Assembly: GCF_000471905.2 (NCBI RefSeq) | Contig: NW_006494789.1 | Span: 4,246,812-4,310,811 of the forward strand | Direction: 5' to 3' | DNA length: 64,000 nt | Source of the DNA: Amborella trichopoda | Taxonomy: Eukaryota; Streptophyta; Magnoliopsida; Amborellales; Amborellaceae | Shown: piece after piece, positions 21,131 to 31,939 of the stretch | How positions within the stretch are numbered: the stretch's first letter is position 1 | Layout of the letters: each line of letters opens with the position of its first letter | Notes under the pieces: model-generated | The model's database searches: none | Told to the model about the DNA's origin: nothing | The model's input: the letters and a program-made list of their open reading frames with translations, nothing else | Program-made: the position numbers and the translations under genes

Positions 21131-22839
21131 TAATAGTCTAGGGAGTTCCTTATCCCTCATGTTTTCTCTCTCCCCCCATATGGACCAAGTGGCATAGGCT
21201 GCTGTACCCACAATGATGCTGGTCTCCCATACTTGTTAAGCTCATAATAATGATGTTCCCCATGCTTGGCCTTCTCTCTCTCCTCTTGCATACCACTTGT
21301 TATTTGTGTGTTGCCACTTGTCCCATGCCAAGACCACTTATCGATTACATGCTGCCCCCATATGTGATTATTTATTCACCCCACTACCCATGAAATGGGG
21401 TTTCCATCTCTCACTCACATTCACCTCTCCTCCCTTGGTCATTAGAGTTGGGCAGTCAAGGTGAAATTGGAGGAAGACTTTGAAGTTTCACAGTAGGCAA
21501 GTAGATCTAGCTTCCATGTTTTCCTACTTTTGTCTTATCTATGTTATTTAGATCATCAAATTGTGAAGTCCAAGCATGAATATGAATGTGATGGTAAATA
21601 TGGGTGTGAATGTTTGACATTGAGATATGGCTGAAATGTGTACAGAACTGTGACTCTTATTCATGTGCTAAGTAAAGTATTGAAATTATCTATGATGGTT
21701 ATGAATTTTTGTGGCAAAGAACCTCTGTGAGTTTATTTTAATATGGAAAAGACCTTGTTTCAATATCGATTTTAGTTAGGATGTTATTAGTCATTTTCTA
21801 AAGTATGCCAAAACTGTGAAATGGAATTCCAGGGAATTTACATACTATTATGATTAAATTTTGACTAAGTAAATGATATCCAATTGGCCTAAAGTCACCA
21901 GCATGTGAAAGATATATGAGTCTACATTTAGTTTTGTGTTTATGACTAGCTGAAATTCTTGATAGTTTGGAAGATAGGACTCGTTTTATGCATGTATGTC
22001 ACTTTTAGTAGACTGTGATAATTTTCAGGAGTGTTACTTCTGTTGTAGTGAGAGTTGGACAAAGAAATTGGAGACCAAATGATACAAAATCACCGCCATT
22101 GGAAATATTTCGAAACATTCCAGTAGATTACTGTAGACAGTTTTGGTAAAAGCCCAAAATTGATGTCTCTGATGTCAAAAGGTTTGAACCACCAAATGAG
22201 GTTTGTTTTCTTCTAAACCACTGCCGTTTGAATGCGTTTTGAGAAAGCTTAAGATTACATGTTTAGCACTTTCTGAAATTCTCCCTAATTTGAGAGTTAT
22301 ATGATTAATTGTAACAATATGTCACTATGGACAACTTTTATAAAAACTCAGAATTTATGCCTCTATCGTAACTAATTTTGACTAACCAAAAGGGGTCCAT
22401 TTTCTTCGAAACCACTACCATTTGAATTCATGAGTAAGCTTAAATTCACATGTTGAGCACTTTTTGGAAATTTTTATTGATAGTGAGTTATGGAGTAAAT
22501 TTTAAATACATGTCACTGCCTTCGCTGCACAGCAAATTTCAGATAAAATATCTTCATTCTTTTGAACTTTTGAGGGGCCAAACAAGGTCCAATTGTTTTC
22601 AAAACACCCCTCCCATTTTAAACCCTCCCATTTGAAAGATAGGTGTATCTAATGTAAAATTGGTTTTGGAACCGTCTTCAAACTCTAAATGGTTCAATGA
22701 TTACGACCCTAATGGTAAGCGCACGTGATTGCCTTGATGGTAGGAAATTGAGTGGTAAGGCTTAACTGAAATAATGTCACTGGTTACTATGGTACTGTCA
22801 TCATGATATAGCTTAAATATAATATGCCACTATCAAGAT

Positions 22840-23670
22840 GTGATATTGCTGCTCATGTGATATATGAATGGATACCTCCTGTGTGAATGGCGGTATCATA
22901 CTGCTCATGTGATATATGAATGGATAGCTACTGTGTGAATGATGGTATCATGTTGGTTATGTGATATATGAATGGATACCTACTGTGTGATGATGGTATC
23001 ATGCTGCTCATGTGATATTGTGTGAATGATGGTATCATGTTGCTTACGCGATATCTGAATGGATACCTACTATGTGAATGATGGTATCATGCTACTGATG
23101 TGATATGTGAATGGATACCTACTGTGTGAATGATGGTATCATGTTGCTCATGTGATATTTGAATGGATACCTATTGTGTGAATGATGGTATCATGCTGCT
23201 TATGTGATATGTGAATGGATACCTATTGTGTGAATGATGGTATCATGCTGCTTATGTGTTATGTGAATGGGTACCTACTGTGTGAATGATGGTATCGTGC
23301 AGCTATGTGTTATGTGAGTGGGTGCCTACTGTGTGAATGATGGTACCATGTAGCTTATGTCTTATGTGAATGGATACCTACTGTGTGAATGATGGTATCA
23401 TGTTGTTTATGTGTTTTGTGAATGGGTACCTACTGTGTGAAATATGGTACCATGCAGTTTATTTATTATGTGAATGATGGTACGTACTGTGTGAATGATG
23501 GTACCTTGCTGCTTATGTGTTATGTGAATGAGCACCTATTGTGTGAATGATGATGTTGGCTGCTACCTGTTGGGAAGGGTACCTACTGTGTGAATGATGG
23601 TGCCGATAGCTGTGATGCTTATGTGTTATGTGAAGGGGCCCCTACTGTGTGAATGATAGCGCTGGCTGCT
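22840..23670 (+). repeat. 52-bp tandem array in LTR F2
   Basis: About fifteen units of near 52 bases share TGAATGGATACCTACTGTG, then TGAATGATGGTATCATG and a CTGCTCATGTGATAT link. Units become more divergent toward the 3' end (23450-23670). No comparable 52-bp unit is seen in the other family-2 LTRs. Confidence 0.9.
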
Positions 23671-24500
23671 AAGATCTTTCCCTAACTCCCCATGATAAGA
23701 CGTAGTTGGATATTGTGATATTGTGACTATTATGTGATTACTTGAGATGTGAGATTGACCTGAGATATATGATTACCTGAGTTATGTGACTGATTTGAGA
23801 TATGTGTTTGGCTTAATGAATAGGGCTAGAGAGTGGGTTGTGTCTGTTAATTTGATTATGCTCTCTTGTTTATATGGATCTGTTGAAATCTGATACATTG
23901 CTTGTGTATCTTACACGTTATATTGTGCCTGCTCTACCATGAAAAGCATCATCCTATAATTGTGACATAATTGTGATGCATGGCACTTGTTTTATGAGCA
24001 TGGCTTAGAACCTTGATCTGCGTTGTGTGATAATATTCATTAGCAAGAAAGCATGATATTGTGATCTACTTACTGAGCTTTTAGCTCATTCTTTTCTTCC
24101 ACCATTGTAGATTGCCAGTTGTAGGTCGAACTCAGGCGGGCAGTGATCGTGTTTAGTGAACTGAAGTCCCGCACTAAACTAGAAGATAACCTTGTATGTG
24201 AAGCTTTGTAGTTTTGTTATTAGGCTTTGGTGCCTTGGATGAATTATAATATTCTGGATATTGTAGTTATGACGTTTGGAGAATGCATATGGATATGAAT
24301 GGTTTTAGTTTATCCATCTTTTGTTATTGTTTCTTGTGGGAGTTTGTGCTTTTTCTCGTGGTTGCTTTGATTCCATAATTATGAAACGTGTTGATGCCAC
24401 TCCAGCCTGAGTGACGTACGCGACCTCAGATCGCAATCCCACACTTTGCCGCCCTCCAGTTTAGGATGATAGGGGTCAGGGGTTGGGGTCATGACAGTTA

Positions 24501-24512
24501 TGGTATCATAGC
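24501..24512 (+). other. Primer binding site of F2
   Basis: TGGTATCATAGC differs by one base from the initiator-Met type site TGGTATCAGAGC and lies four bases after the LTR end. Confidence 0.85.
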
Positions 24513-24608
24513 AGTCAGGATAGGATTCTTGGCCTAGAGAGTCTTAGAAGTCTCCTTTGAATAGCTCTTGTTTGGTTTAGTGATTGGGTGTTCCTATCGT
24601 TGGTTAAG

Positions 24609-25850
24609 ATGACAAGAACTCATGTCGACGTGGAGAGTCCTAGAAATGGGAACACCGACGCGGTAGAGGAATTCATCAAGACTTTAGGGGCCATGACTCT
24701 GATAATGAAGGACCCTATGCTGGCCCCAGTTGCCACTAGCCTAGGGCATAATGAAAGTGCTCTAATAAAGAAGTTTAATAAGTTAGGGCGACCAGCCTTT
24801 ACGGGACATGGAGGAGTGGAGAAAGCTGAAAGGTGGCTTAGTAAGTTGAGAAAATCTTCAGGCTTCCAGTGCTCAGATGAGCAGAAGTTAAGGCTGGGTA
24901 CCTTCATGCTAGAAGGGGACGCCGAACATTGGTGGCGTTCGAGCCAGCAAGCCTAGGAAGAGGATGAGATAATACCTATTTGGGAAGGATTTTTAGAGGC
25001 CTTCAATGAAAAATATTTCCCTGAATCGATAAAGGAAAGGAAGGAGGTGGAATTCATAAAATTACAGCAAGGGAATCTGACCGTTGATCAATATGTGGCT
25101 AAATTTTCAAAGTTATCCCGATACGTGCCGCATATCATCAACACGGAGGCTAGGAAGGCAAGCAAGTTTGAGAGATTTTTGTGGCTCGATATCAGAGGGA
25201 GAGTTTTGTCGGCCAATCTTAAGGCCTTCTCTCAATTGGTGGACTTGGTTAGGAAGGTGGAAAACGATTGTGATGACTATCAACTGTGGAGAGAGAAGTA
25301 AAGGACATGGCTTCCACCCTCTAGGAGTCCACGAGGAAAGGAAAGTCGAAGGAATGGCAAGGCCCAAAAGAACTTCCAGGGCGACGTCAAGTAGAGCCAT
25401 CTCATGTATTGTTCCTCTTGCAAGAAGTAGGGTCATGCAGCTTTTGAGTGCTGCCTGAAGACCATGGCATGTTACAACTGTGGCAAGTCGGGCCACCTGA
25501 TTAGAGACTGCCTAACTTTTAAGGATGAACCCAAGACTAAGGGTCGGGCCCTTACACTCATCGAGGAAGGAGTTAAAGCCTCGACTTTGGGGAACTAGGA
25601 GTTTGTTTTGGTTGGAATGTAGAATATAAAGTTTTGTTAGATCTTGTTTCCTCTCACTATTATTGCAGCACCATATTTTGGCATATCTAATGAAATTTAG
25701 ACCTTTACCGCCTAATTGTGCCTAAATTGTGTGCAACTGAATTGGGGGATTCTTAGAGATCCTTTTGTATGATAACAGTGCGAAACTCTTCTTGAGGGGT
25801 GCATCCTCCCCCATCTAGTGAGAGCTAATACGTGCCCAGTGATTGAAGTG
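24609..25850 (+). pseudogene. Family-2 gag and protease trace, unit F2
   Basis: The gag frame begins MTRTHVDVESPRNGNTD, carries GGVEKAERW near 24810, LEGDAEHWW near 24910, FNEKYFPESIKERKEVEFI near 25002, and DIRGRVLSANLKAFSQLVDL near 25188. The zinc knuckle CYNCGKSGHLIRDC at about 25469-25510 is intact. In-frame stops fall near 24955, 25300 and 25390. After the knuckle the frame runs through KTKGRALTLIEEG into a decayed protease region (about 25610-25850). No RT, RNase H or integrase follows; the next recognisable feature is a 47-bp satellite. It is a gag-only remnant like F1 and I. Gag identity is firm. Confidence 0.87.
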
Positions 25851-25974
25851 ATAAGTGTTTATGCTGTGACCCGTGTGATGAACCTTGCATTGGGTAAAAT
25901 ATGATGTGTGAAACATGGTATAATTGTAGCGAGTGCTATGAGGTTTCTTGAGCATACTGCATGACTCTAATTGA

Positions 25975-26640
25975 TATTGTGATTTGTTAATTGCATGCTT
26001 TGAGCGTATTGCAGGGCCGGACTTTGTGATTGTTAGGTGTCTACTTTGAGCGTATCGTAGGGCCTGACTTTGTGATTTGTTAAGTGCCTACTTTGAGAGC
26101 ATTATAAGGCCTGATTTTGTGATTTGTTAGGTGCCTAGTTTGAGCGTATTGTAGGGCTTGACTTTATGATTTGTTAGGTGCCTACTTTGAGCGTATTGTA
26201 GCTCCTGACTTTGTGATTTGTTAGGTGCTTACTTTGAGTGTATTGTAGGGCCTGTCTTTGTGATTTGTTAGGTGCTTACTTTGAGTGTATTGTAGAGCTT
26301 GACATTGTGATTTGCTAGGTGCTTACTTTGAGCATATTGTAGGGCATGACTTTGTGATTTGTTAGGTGCCTACTTTGAGCATATTGTAGGGCATGACTTT
26401 GTGATTTGTTAAGAGCCTACTTTGAGGGTATTGTAGGGCCTGAATTTGTGATTTGTTAGGTGCCTACATTGAGCGTATTGTAGGGCCTAACCTTGTGATT
26501 TGGTAGGTGTCTGCTTTGAGCATATTGCAGGGCTTGACTTTGTGATTTGTTAGGTGCTTACTTTGAGAGTATTATAGGGCTTGACCTTGTGATTTGTTTG
26601 GTGCCTTCTATGAGCGTGTTATAAGGACTTACTTTGTGAT
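25975..26640 (+). repeat. 47-bp tandem array
   Basis: About fourteen units of near 47 bases share GTGATTTGTTAGGTGCCTA then CTTTGAGCGTATTGTAGGGC. Copies are fairly even, differing by a few bases each. The array lies between the broken F2 internal region and LTR H, ending within a few bases of the LTR edge at 26647. It is not seen elsewhere in the window, and no coding frame explains it. Confidence 0.92.
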
Positions 26641-27619
26641 TCGTTATGTCACGACCCCGCTCCCTGACCCTTGTCGAAGGGCGATGAAGAGCAAGATCGC
26701 GATCGGAGGTCGCGAATGTCACTTAGGTGGGAGTGGCCCAACGCATGAAAACACAGAATCGAGAGAAAACTACGAATAAAACTAAAATAAATCCAACAAT
26801 CATTAATCCAAAAATTATAGCAAATTCATTTCTTCCCAAATCAAAGTCTTTACCAGTTCGTTAAGGCACAACTGGCCCAAAAAATACACAAAATGAGGAA
26901 TATATCATATCACTAAATTCACCAAAACATACTGCGGAGGTCTTGGAAGGCAGATCCTCAAACTTCTTAACCTAAGGCTTCAGGCCCTCAATCTTCCACC
27001 CACCTCGAGCACAACTGCTACCATCTTTCACTCTACAGTTATGAAATTAAGATGGAATGAACTAAAAGCTCAGTAAGCAGATCACAACCTTTGTATTTCT
27101 GGTTATCAGTACATACACGTTAACATGCTCATAGTTCATCAGAAATCATTTTTTTTTTCCTACAGAGTAAGGTCACATATCAGAGTGCCCATGATGGCCA
27201 TATAAAAGAATCAAAATCAGTTAGCAAAGCATTACTTGCATATCACAGTTACAGTCAGATAATCTTACAGAATATAGAATTCAGACAAGTAGAACAGAGT
27301 AGTTAACTCCTGAAATAGAACCATTGTAATCAGGCTAAGCCAATCCCGAGCTTGAGACTTCTACCCTCATTCAAGAGTGAGGACAATGACAAGTAGAGGC
27401 CCTACTATGTAATGTCCTCACTCACGCACACATCCCCAACACACTTTGGGGTTTTTTGATAGGCTAAGGCCTTGCAAGACACTACCCTCTTACTCTCTCA
27501 CCACTGGAGGACGTTACACTATAAAAGGGGTCCCGATGGATAGTGCCTAATAATCTTTGGGGGTGCAATCCTCCCAAGTATAATCAAAGCCTATCTCCCT
27601 TCCTATCATCGGGGGTCAA

Positions 27620-28140
27620 GGAAGGATCATGTGGCACGTCCATGCTCACACTTACAGAGTCTGATAGAATATCACACATATATCATTGTGCGACAAGTCC
27701 ATGCTCACACTTACAGAGTTTGACATAATATCACATATACATCATTGTGCGGCAAGTCCATGCTCACACTTACAGAGTCTGACAGAATATCACAGATATA
27801 TCATTGTGTGACAAGTCGATGCTCACACTTATAGAGTCTGACAAAATATCACATATATATCATTATGTGGTAAGTCCATGCTCACATGCACAAAATCAGA
27901 GGGCTTACTACCAATGGAGGATCCATTGTGTAGCGGTCAGAATCAGAGTTCATATAATAGAATCAAAGCCAATATAATAGAATCAGAGTTCATATAACAG
28001 AATCAAAGTTCATATAACAGAATTAGAGTTCATATAATAGACTCAAAGTCTATATAAAATAATAAGAATTCATATAACAGAATTCAAGTTCATATAAAAG
28101 AATCAGAGTTCATGTAACAGAATCAGAGTATTGATGTCAT
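27620..28140 (-). repeat. 59-bp and 20-bp tandem arrays in LTR H
   Basis: About four units of near 59 bases (CAAGTCCATGCTCACACTTA, AGAGTCTGACAGAATATCAC) are followed at about 27945-28130 by about ten units of 20 bases with AATCAGAGTTCATATAACAG. LTR G has both arrays at 32580-33030, so they predate this element's insertion. Confidence 0.9.
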
Positions 28141-28989
28141 GCTTTCTAAAAATTCAGGCAGTGATGTCTAAGTCAAAACAAGGCTATAGCTTTTAGTCCA
28201 TTTGGAATTTGAAGATAGTTCCAAAATTAATTTTATGTTTGACACAACTATCTTTCAATTTGGGGTGGTTTGAGCCCGATTGGACCTTATGTGGCCCCTC
28301 CAAAGAACCCAGAACAGAGACAATTAGTCTGAAATCTGTTGTGTAGTGATGATAGTGACATGTCTTTGAAATTCTGCTTATGTTTCAAAATCAAGAAGGA
28401 ACCTCGACAAGTGCCCAATATGTGAATTAAAGATGACTCATGATCGGTTTCAATTGCAGGGTTTTGGGCTCAAATGGATACTTTTGGTTTGTCAAATTCA
28501 GTGGCATCAGAGGCATTAAATTTGTGCTTTTGTTACAACTGTCCACGGCGACATACCTTCATAAAATGAAGTGTAACTTTCAATCTAAGGAGAATTTCAA
28601 TACATTTCCATCAACTTTTAACCCATTCAAAGATCTTTCAAATTGCTATGATTTGGTTGAAAATGGATGTCGTTTCGTTAGCTAAAATCGATAAACATAG
28701 TGGTATTAATGACAAGTCCGGGAAAACAGTCCCCAGTGACTTACCCTCTCATTTCAAAATATAACTTCATTTTTTTTAAGAAATTCAATAGTGGGCAAAA
28801 ACAACATTTTATTAGGCTCGTGTATCTTTCCAACGATGGTAGTTTGAGGTAAGACTGAGGGGCGTGGGTGAGAGAAGAGGCTTAAGTAAACTCATTTTTG
28901 GGGTGGCTGGCCAAATGTCACCAAGGGGCTAAAAAATTTGAACAAGTGGCACTCGCATCAACATGCATTAAATAAGTGTCACATCCAAC

Positions 28990-29420
28990 TCTTGCATGTC
29001 AGAGACACAGTCGGCACTGGTCCACCACACAGCCGGCGTTGGGCTCACTACCTCTTCCGGCGCTGCACTTCCCAACAGGCACTGGGCTACCGGTGCTGGA
29101 CAACTCAACCGGTGGTGGCCTCTTCACTCAGCTCCAACCAGTGCTGGCCTCTCACTCCTACCCAGGAGGCACTGCACAATCCAACCAACACTACCCACAA
29201 CTCTTCTTCACAGCTTGCGCTGCTCACATCCAACAGGCGTTGGGCAACTCAACCGGTGCTTGCCTCCTTCTACAACACAACCGACGCTGGACAACCCAAC
29301 CGACGCTGGGCAACTTAACTGACGCTGGCCTGCTACTCCAACACAATCGGCACTAGCCTCTTCACTTAGATCCAACTGGCACTGGCCTATCTCTCCTTCC
29401 TAGCCGATGCTGACCACAAC
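28990..29420 (-). repeat. GGCGCTGG-type minisatellite at the start of LTR H
   Basis: Degenerate units of about 20-25 bases on the plus strand read CAACCGACGCTGGACAAC and variants (CCGGTGCTGG, CAGGCGTTGGGC). In element direction they read GCGTCGGTTGTGTTG, the same core as the F2 array at 20740-21130. Three overlapping plus-strand open frames here arise from the repeat. Confidence 0.75.
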
Positions 29421-29480
29421 TTCTTCCCTCCTTGACCCTCCATGCATTCCAACTGGATGGGAGAAATTTGGGTCGTCATA

Positions 29481-29496
29481 TCATCCCCCCTTAAAA
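29481..29496 (-). other. Polypurine tract, family-2 element G/H
   Basis: In element direction CTTTTTAAGGGGGGATGA lies directly before the LTR start. The same tract in nearly identical form precedes the LTR at 62261, confirming the LTR boundary. Confidence 0.85.
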
Positions 29497-31165
29497 AGAT
29501 TTTATCCTCAAAATTATTACTCGAATAAATTGGGGTACAGTGTCCGAATTTCATTTTCTCACTCCCACGTTGATTCTTTTCGTGAATGATACTGCCATAA
29601 AACCCGGACTAGGGGAATCTCTTTGTTGCACAAAACTTGAACCCTTGTGTCTAGAATCTCAATTGGCTGCTCCATATAAGTTAAATCCTCCTTGGTTGCG
29701 ATTGTCTCATACTTCAAGACACAGGACGGATCAGGCTGATACTTCCATAATAATGAAATATGAAAAACATCATGAATATTGCCAACTCGGGCAATAAGGC
29801 TAGTTGGTATGCCGCGACTCCGGCTCTTTCTAATATTTCAAAGGTTCATGAATTACGGACATAGCTTCCCTTTCTTACCAAATCTCATAATTTCTTTTAT
29901 TGATGATACTCTTAAGAATACCCGATCCCTTACTTCTAATTCAAGGCCCCGTCAGCAATTATCGACATAACTCTTCTGCCGACTTTGAGCTATTTTAAGC
30001 CTTTCTCGAATTATGACAATTTTCTCTGATGTTACTTCAACAATTTCCAGCTCTAAGAGTCTCCTTTCGTTGAGTTCATTCCAACATGCCGACGATCTGC
30101 ACTTTCTTTCATATAAGGCTTCAAAAGGTGCCATCTGATTACTAGCCTGAAAACTGTTGTTGTATGCAAATTCTACTAAGGGTAGGTGATTGTTCTAATT
30201 TCCATTGAAGTCAGTAGCACAGGTGCTCAACATATCTTCTAAGTTCTTAATGGTCCTCTCTGACTGTCCATCGGTCAGGGCGTGAAAAGTAGTACTAAAG
30301 GTAAGTCTTGTCCCCAGAGCTGATTGTAGACTGCTTCAAAACCTTGAAGTAAATCTAGAGTCCCTGTCGGACACAGTGCTGACAAGTACTCCATGCATCC
30401 TTACTATTTCCTTGACATACAGCTGATCCAATTTATTAAGGGTATAAGTAGTGTGGACTGGTAAGACATGTGCAACCTTAGTCAATCGGTCCAATTTAAC
30501 CCAATCCTGATCTTGGCAAACCGGATACAAAGTCCATGGTGATGTGTTCCCACTTCCATTCAAGCACAGGTAAGGGTTGTAACAGTCCAACCGATCTTTG
30601 GTGCTCAGCATCCTTCACTTGCTGATAGGTCAGAAATTTAGAAATAAATTGTGCCACATCTTTCTTCATGTTATTCCACCATAAGGTCTTCTTTAAATCT
30701 TGATACATTTTTGTGCTTCCTGGGTGGACAGTATAACAAGAGTGGTGCGCTTCCTCTAGAATAGCTATTTTTATATTCTCGTTGCTTGGGATGCATACCC
30801 ATTCTCTAAATCTTAACAAATCATCAGTACCGATAGAAAAATCTCCTTTTCCTTTCTGTTTTAAGTCTCCCAGAATTTTACTCACCTGAGGGTCTGCCTT
30901 TTGGGCTACCTGGATCTGTTGAAAGAGTTGAGGTTCCACCCTTACACTTGCAATTATGCCTTCCTTGGAACTAGAGAGTAAGATCAGGCGCCACTCCACT
31001 GCATCCTCTACTAGTTTCATTTCTCATACCATCAAAGATGCCACTGATATTGAGGGTTTCCAACTCAAAGCGTCGGCTACTACATTTGTCTTGCTTGACT
31101 GGTAGTTGATGGTGCAATCATAATCATTCAGTAGGTCCATCCACCTCCTTTGTCTCATCTTCCAG
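29497..31165 (-). pseudogene. Family-2 pol remnant: RNase H end, integrase, chromodomain
   Basis: Read on the minus strand: the RNase H end ([21 protein letters not shown], near 31160-31050), the integrase zinc-finger region (HHSCYTVHPGSTKMYQDLKK near 30730), the core starting WKWEHITMDFVSGLPR near 30530, then SDRDSRFTS near 30350 and DGQSERTIK near 30255, so all three DDE acids are present. MAPFEALYERKCRS begins at 30134. A chromodomain-like tail (IPLVRVLWQYHSRKESTWE) ends near 29550. Chromodomains of this group bind modified histone tails and steer integration. Both zinc-finger cysteines are replaced (SKFLTYQQVK, where the family has two Cys). Frameshifts near 30490, 30340, 30140 and 29780 break it. 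Tekay/Del-like by chromodomain and motif style. Confidence 0.87.
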
Positions 31166-31830
31166 TTGCCTCCCACCCGGGATTCTTCATCTTCCCTTTC
31201 TATCCTCATGGTCAGATCCACTAAAGTGGAAAAGGTCTTTAAATCGGCTGATATCACCCCCCTCCTTATTTCTGGCCTGAGCCTCTTTCAAACTTTCTAG
31301 CCTTCCGCACCTCGGTATTAATGATGTGTGGTGTATACTTCAACAACTCAGCAAATTTAGCTGTGTACTGCTCCATGGTTACATTCCCTTGGTGCAGCTA
31401 GATAAACTCCACTTCTTTCCTTTTCCTCACATAATCAAGAAAGTACTTTTCATTAAGGCTTCTAGGAAATTCTCCTAAGTCATCTCAATCCCTGATCTTT
31501 CCCAAGATTGTTCGACCGAGCCCCACCAGTGTTCAGCATCCCCTTCAAGCATGAAAGTGCCTAGTCTTACTTTCTGTTCATCAGTACAGTTTAAAGCCAT
31601 ACTTTCTCTCGACCTTTTCTACTCCCCCAAGCCCCACAAAGGTCGGAGAAGTCAACCTCTTAAACTTTTCCAATAAACCACTATCGTTCGAATCAGGGGC
31701 AGGGGTAGATGGAGCCAGCACAGCTTCCTTCATCATCTGTGTCATGGCCCTCAAGGCCCTGAACAACTCTTCGAGGGCATCAGTATTCTTGTTACAGAAG
31801 ATGGCATTGTTGGCCCTCGTCCTCGGCATC
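31166..31830 (-). pseudogene. Family-2 gag fragment fused to RNase H
   Basis: The minus-strand frame starts MPRTRANNAIFCNKNTDALE (start near 31830), carries GGVEKVER near 31620, continues in other frames with a [13 protein letters not shown] stretch near 31550, and ends in [20 protein letters not shown]. Near 31165 it runs directly into the RNase H end [13 protein letters not shown] in one open frame. Knuckle, protease and RT are gone, so a deletion of several kilobases joined capsid to RNase H. Stops and frameshifts between 31580 and 31260 show decay after or beside the deletion. Confidence 0.82.
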
Positions 31831-31923
31831 TTCAACCTAAGACACAAACATTCAGTTACTATTCTACTCAAACTATTCTAAAGACACTTCTAAGCTCCCT
31901 AGGCTAAGAATCCTATCCTGGCT

Positions 31924-31935
31924 ACTCTGATACCA
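31924..31935 (-). other. Primer binding site of element G/H
   Basis: In element direction TGGTATCAGAGT, one base off the initiator-Met type site, lies four bases from the LTR edge at 31940. Confidence 0.88.
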
Positions 31936-31939
31936 TAAC

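Larger units (their letters stand above)
20635..24496 (+). mobile_element. Family-2 LTR copy F2 (3862 bp)
   Basis: It starts TGTAAGGACTCCAAATTTCT and ends GGGGTCATGACA before a primer site. It is the longest LTR in the window, largely because of arrays at 20740-21130 and 22840-23670. No polypurine tract precedes it: the flank is the F1 protease remnant ending AGTAT, a possible target-site copy. It therefore looks like a 5' LTR joined into F1 rather than the 3' LTR of F1. Long AT-rich segments (21480-22840) match the equivalent parts of F1, H, G and I in short phrases such as CAAATGAGGTTTGTTTTCTT. Confidence 0.82.
26647..29480 (-). mobile_element. Family-2 LTR copy H, 3' LTR (2834 bp)
   Basis: On the plus strand it begins TGTCACGACCCCGCTCCCTG (LTR 3' end) and finishes next to the polypurine tract at 29481. 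The LTR start is degraded to TATGACGACC where the family norm is TGTAAGGACC. It is homologous to LTR G over 31940-34310 from end to nearly the start, including the 59-base and 20-base arrays and the segment with GAGGTAAGACTGAGGGGCG (28843 and 34189). Confidence 0.88.

Noticed and set aside
22840..23670. CRISPR-like or satellite locus
   Set aside because: Units are contiguous without distinct spacers and lie wholly inside a family-2 LTR.
20635..24496. LTR F2 as the 3' LTR of unit F1
   Set aside because: No polypurine tract precedes it, and it interrupts a protease remnant; length and arrays also differ from F1.
25975..26640. CRISPR-like regular repeats
   Set aside because: Direct tandem units of 47 bases without unique spacers, in plant retroelement DNA.
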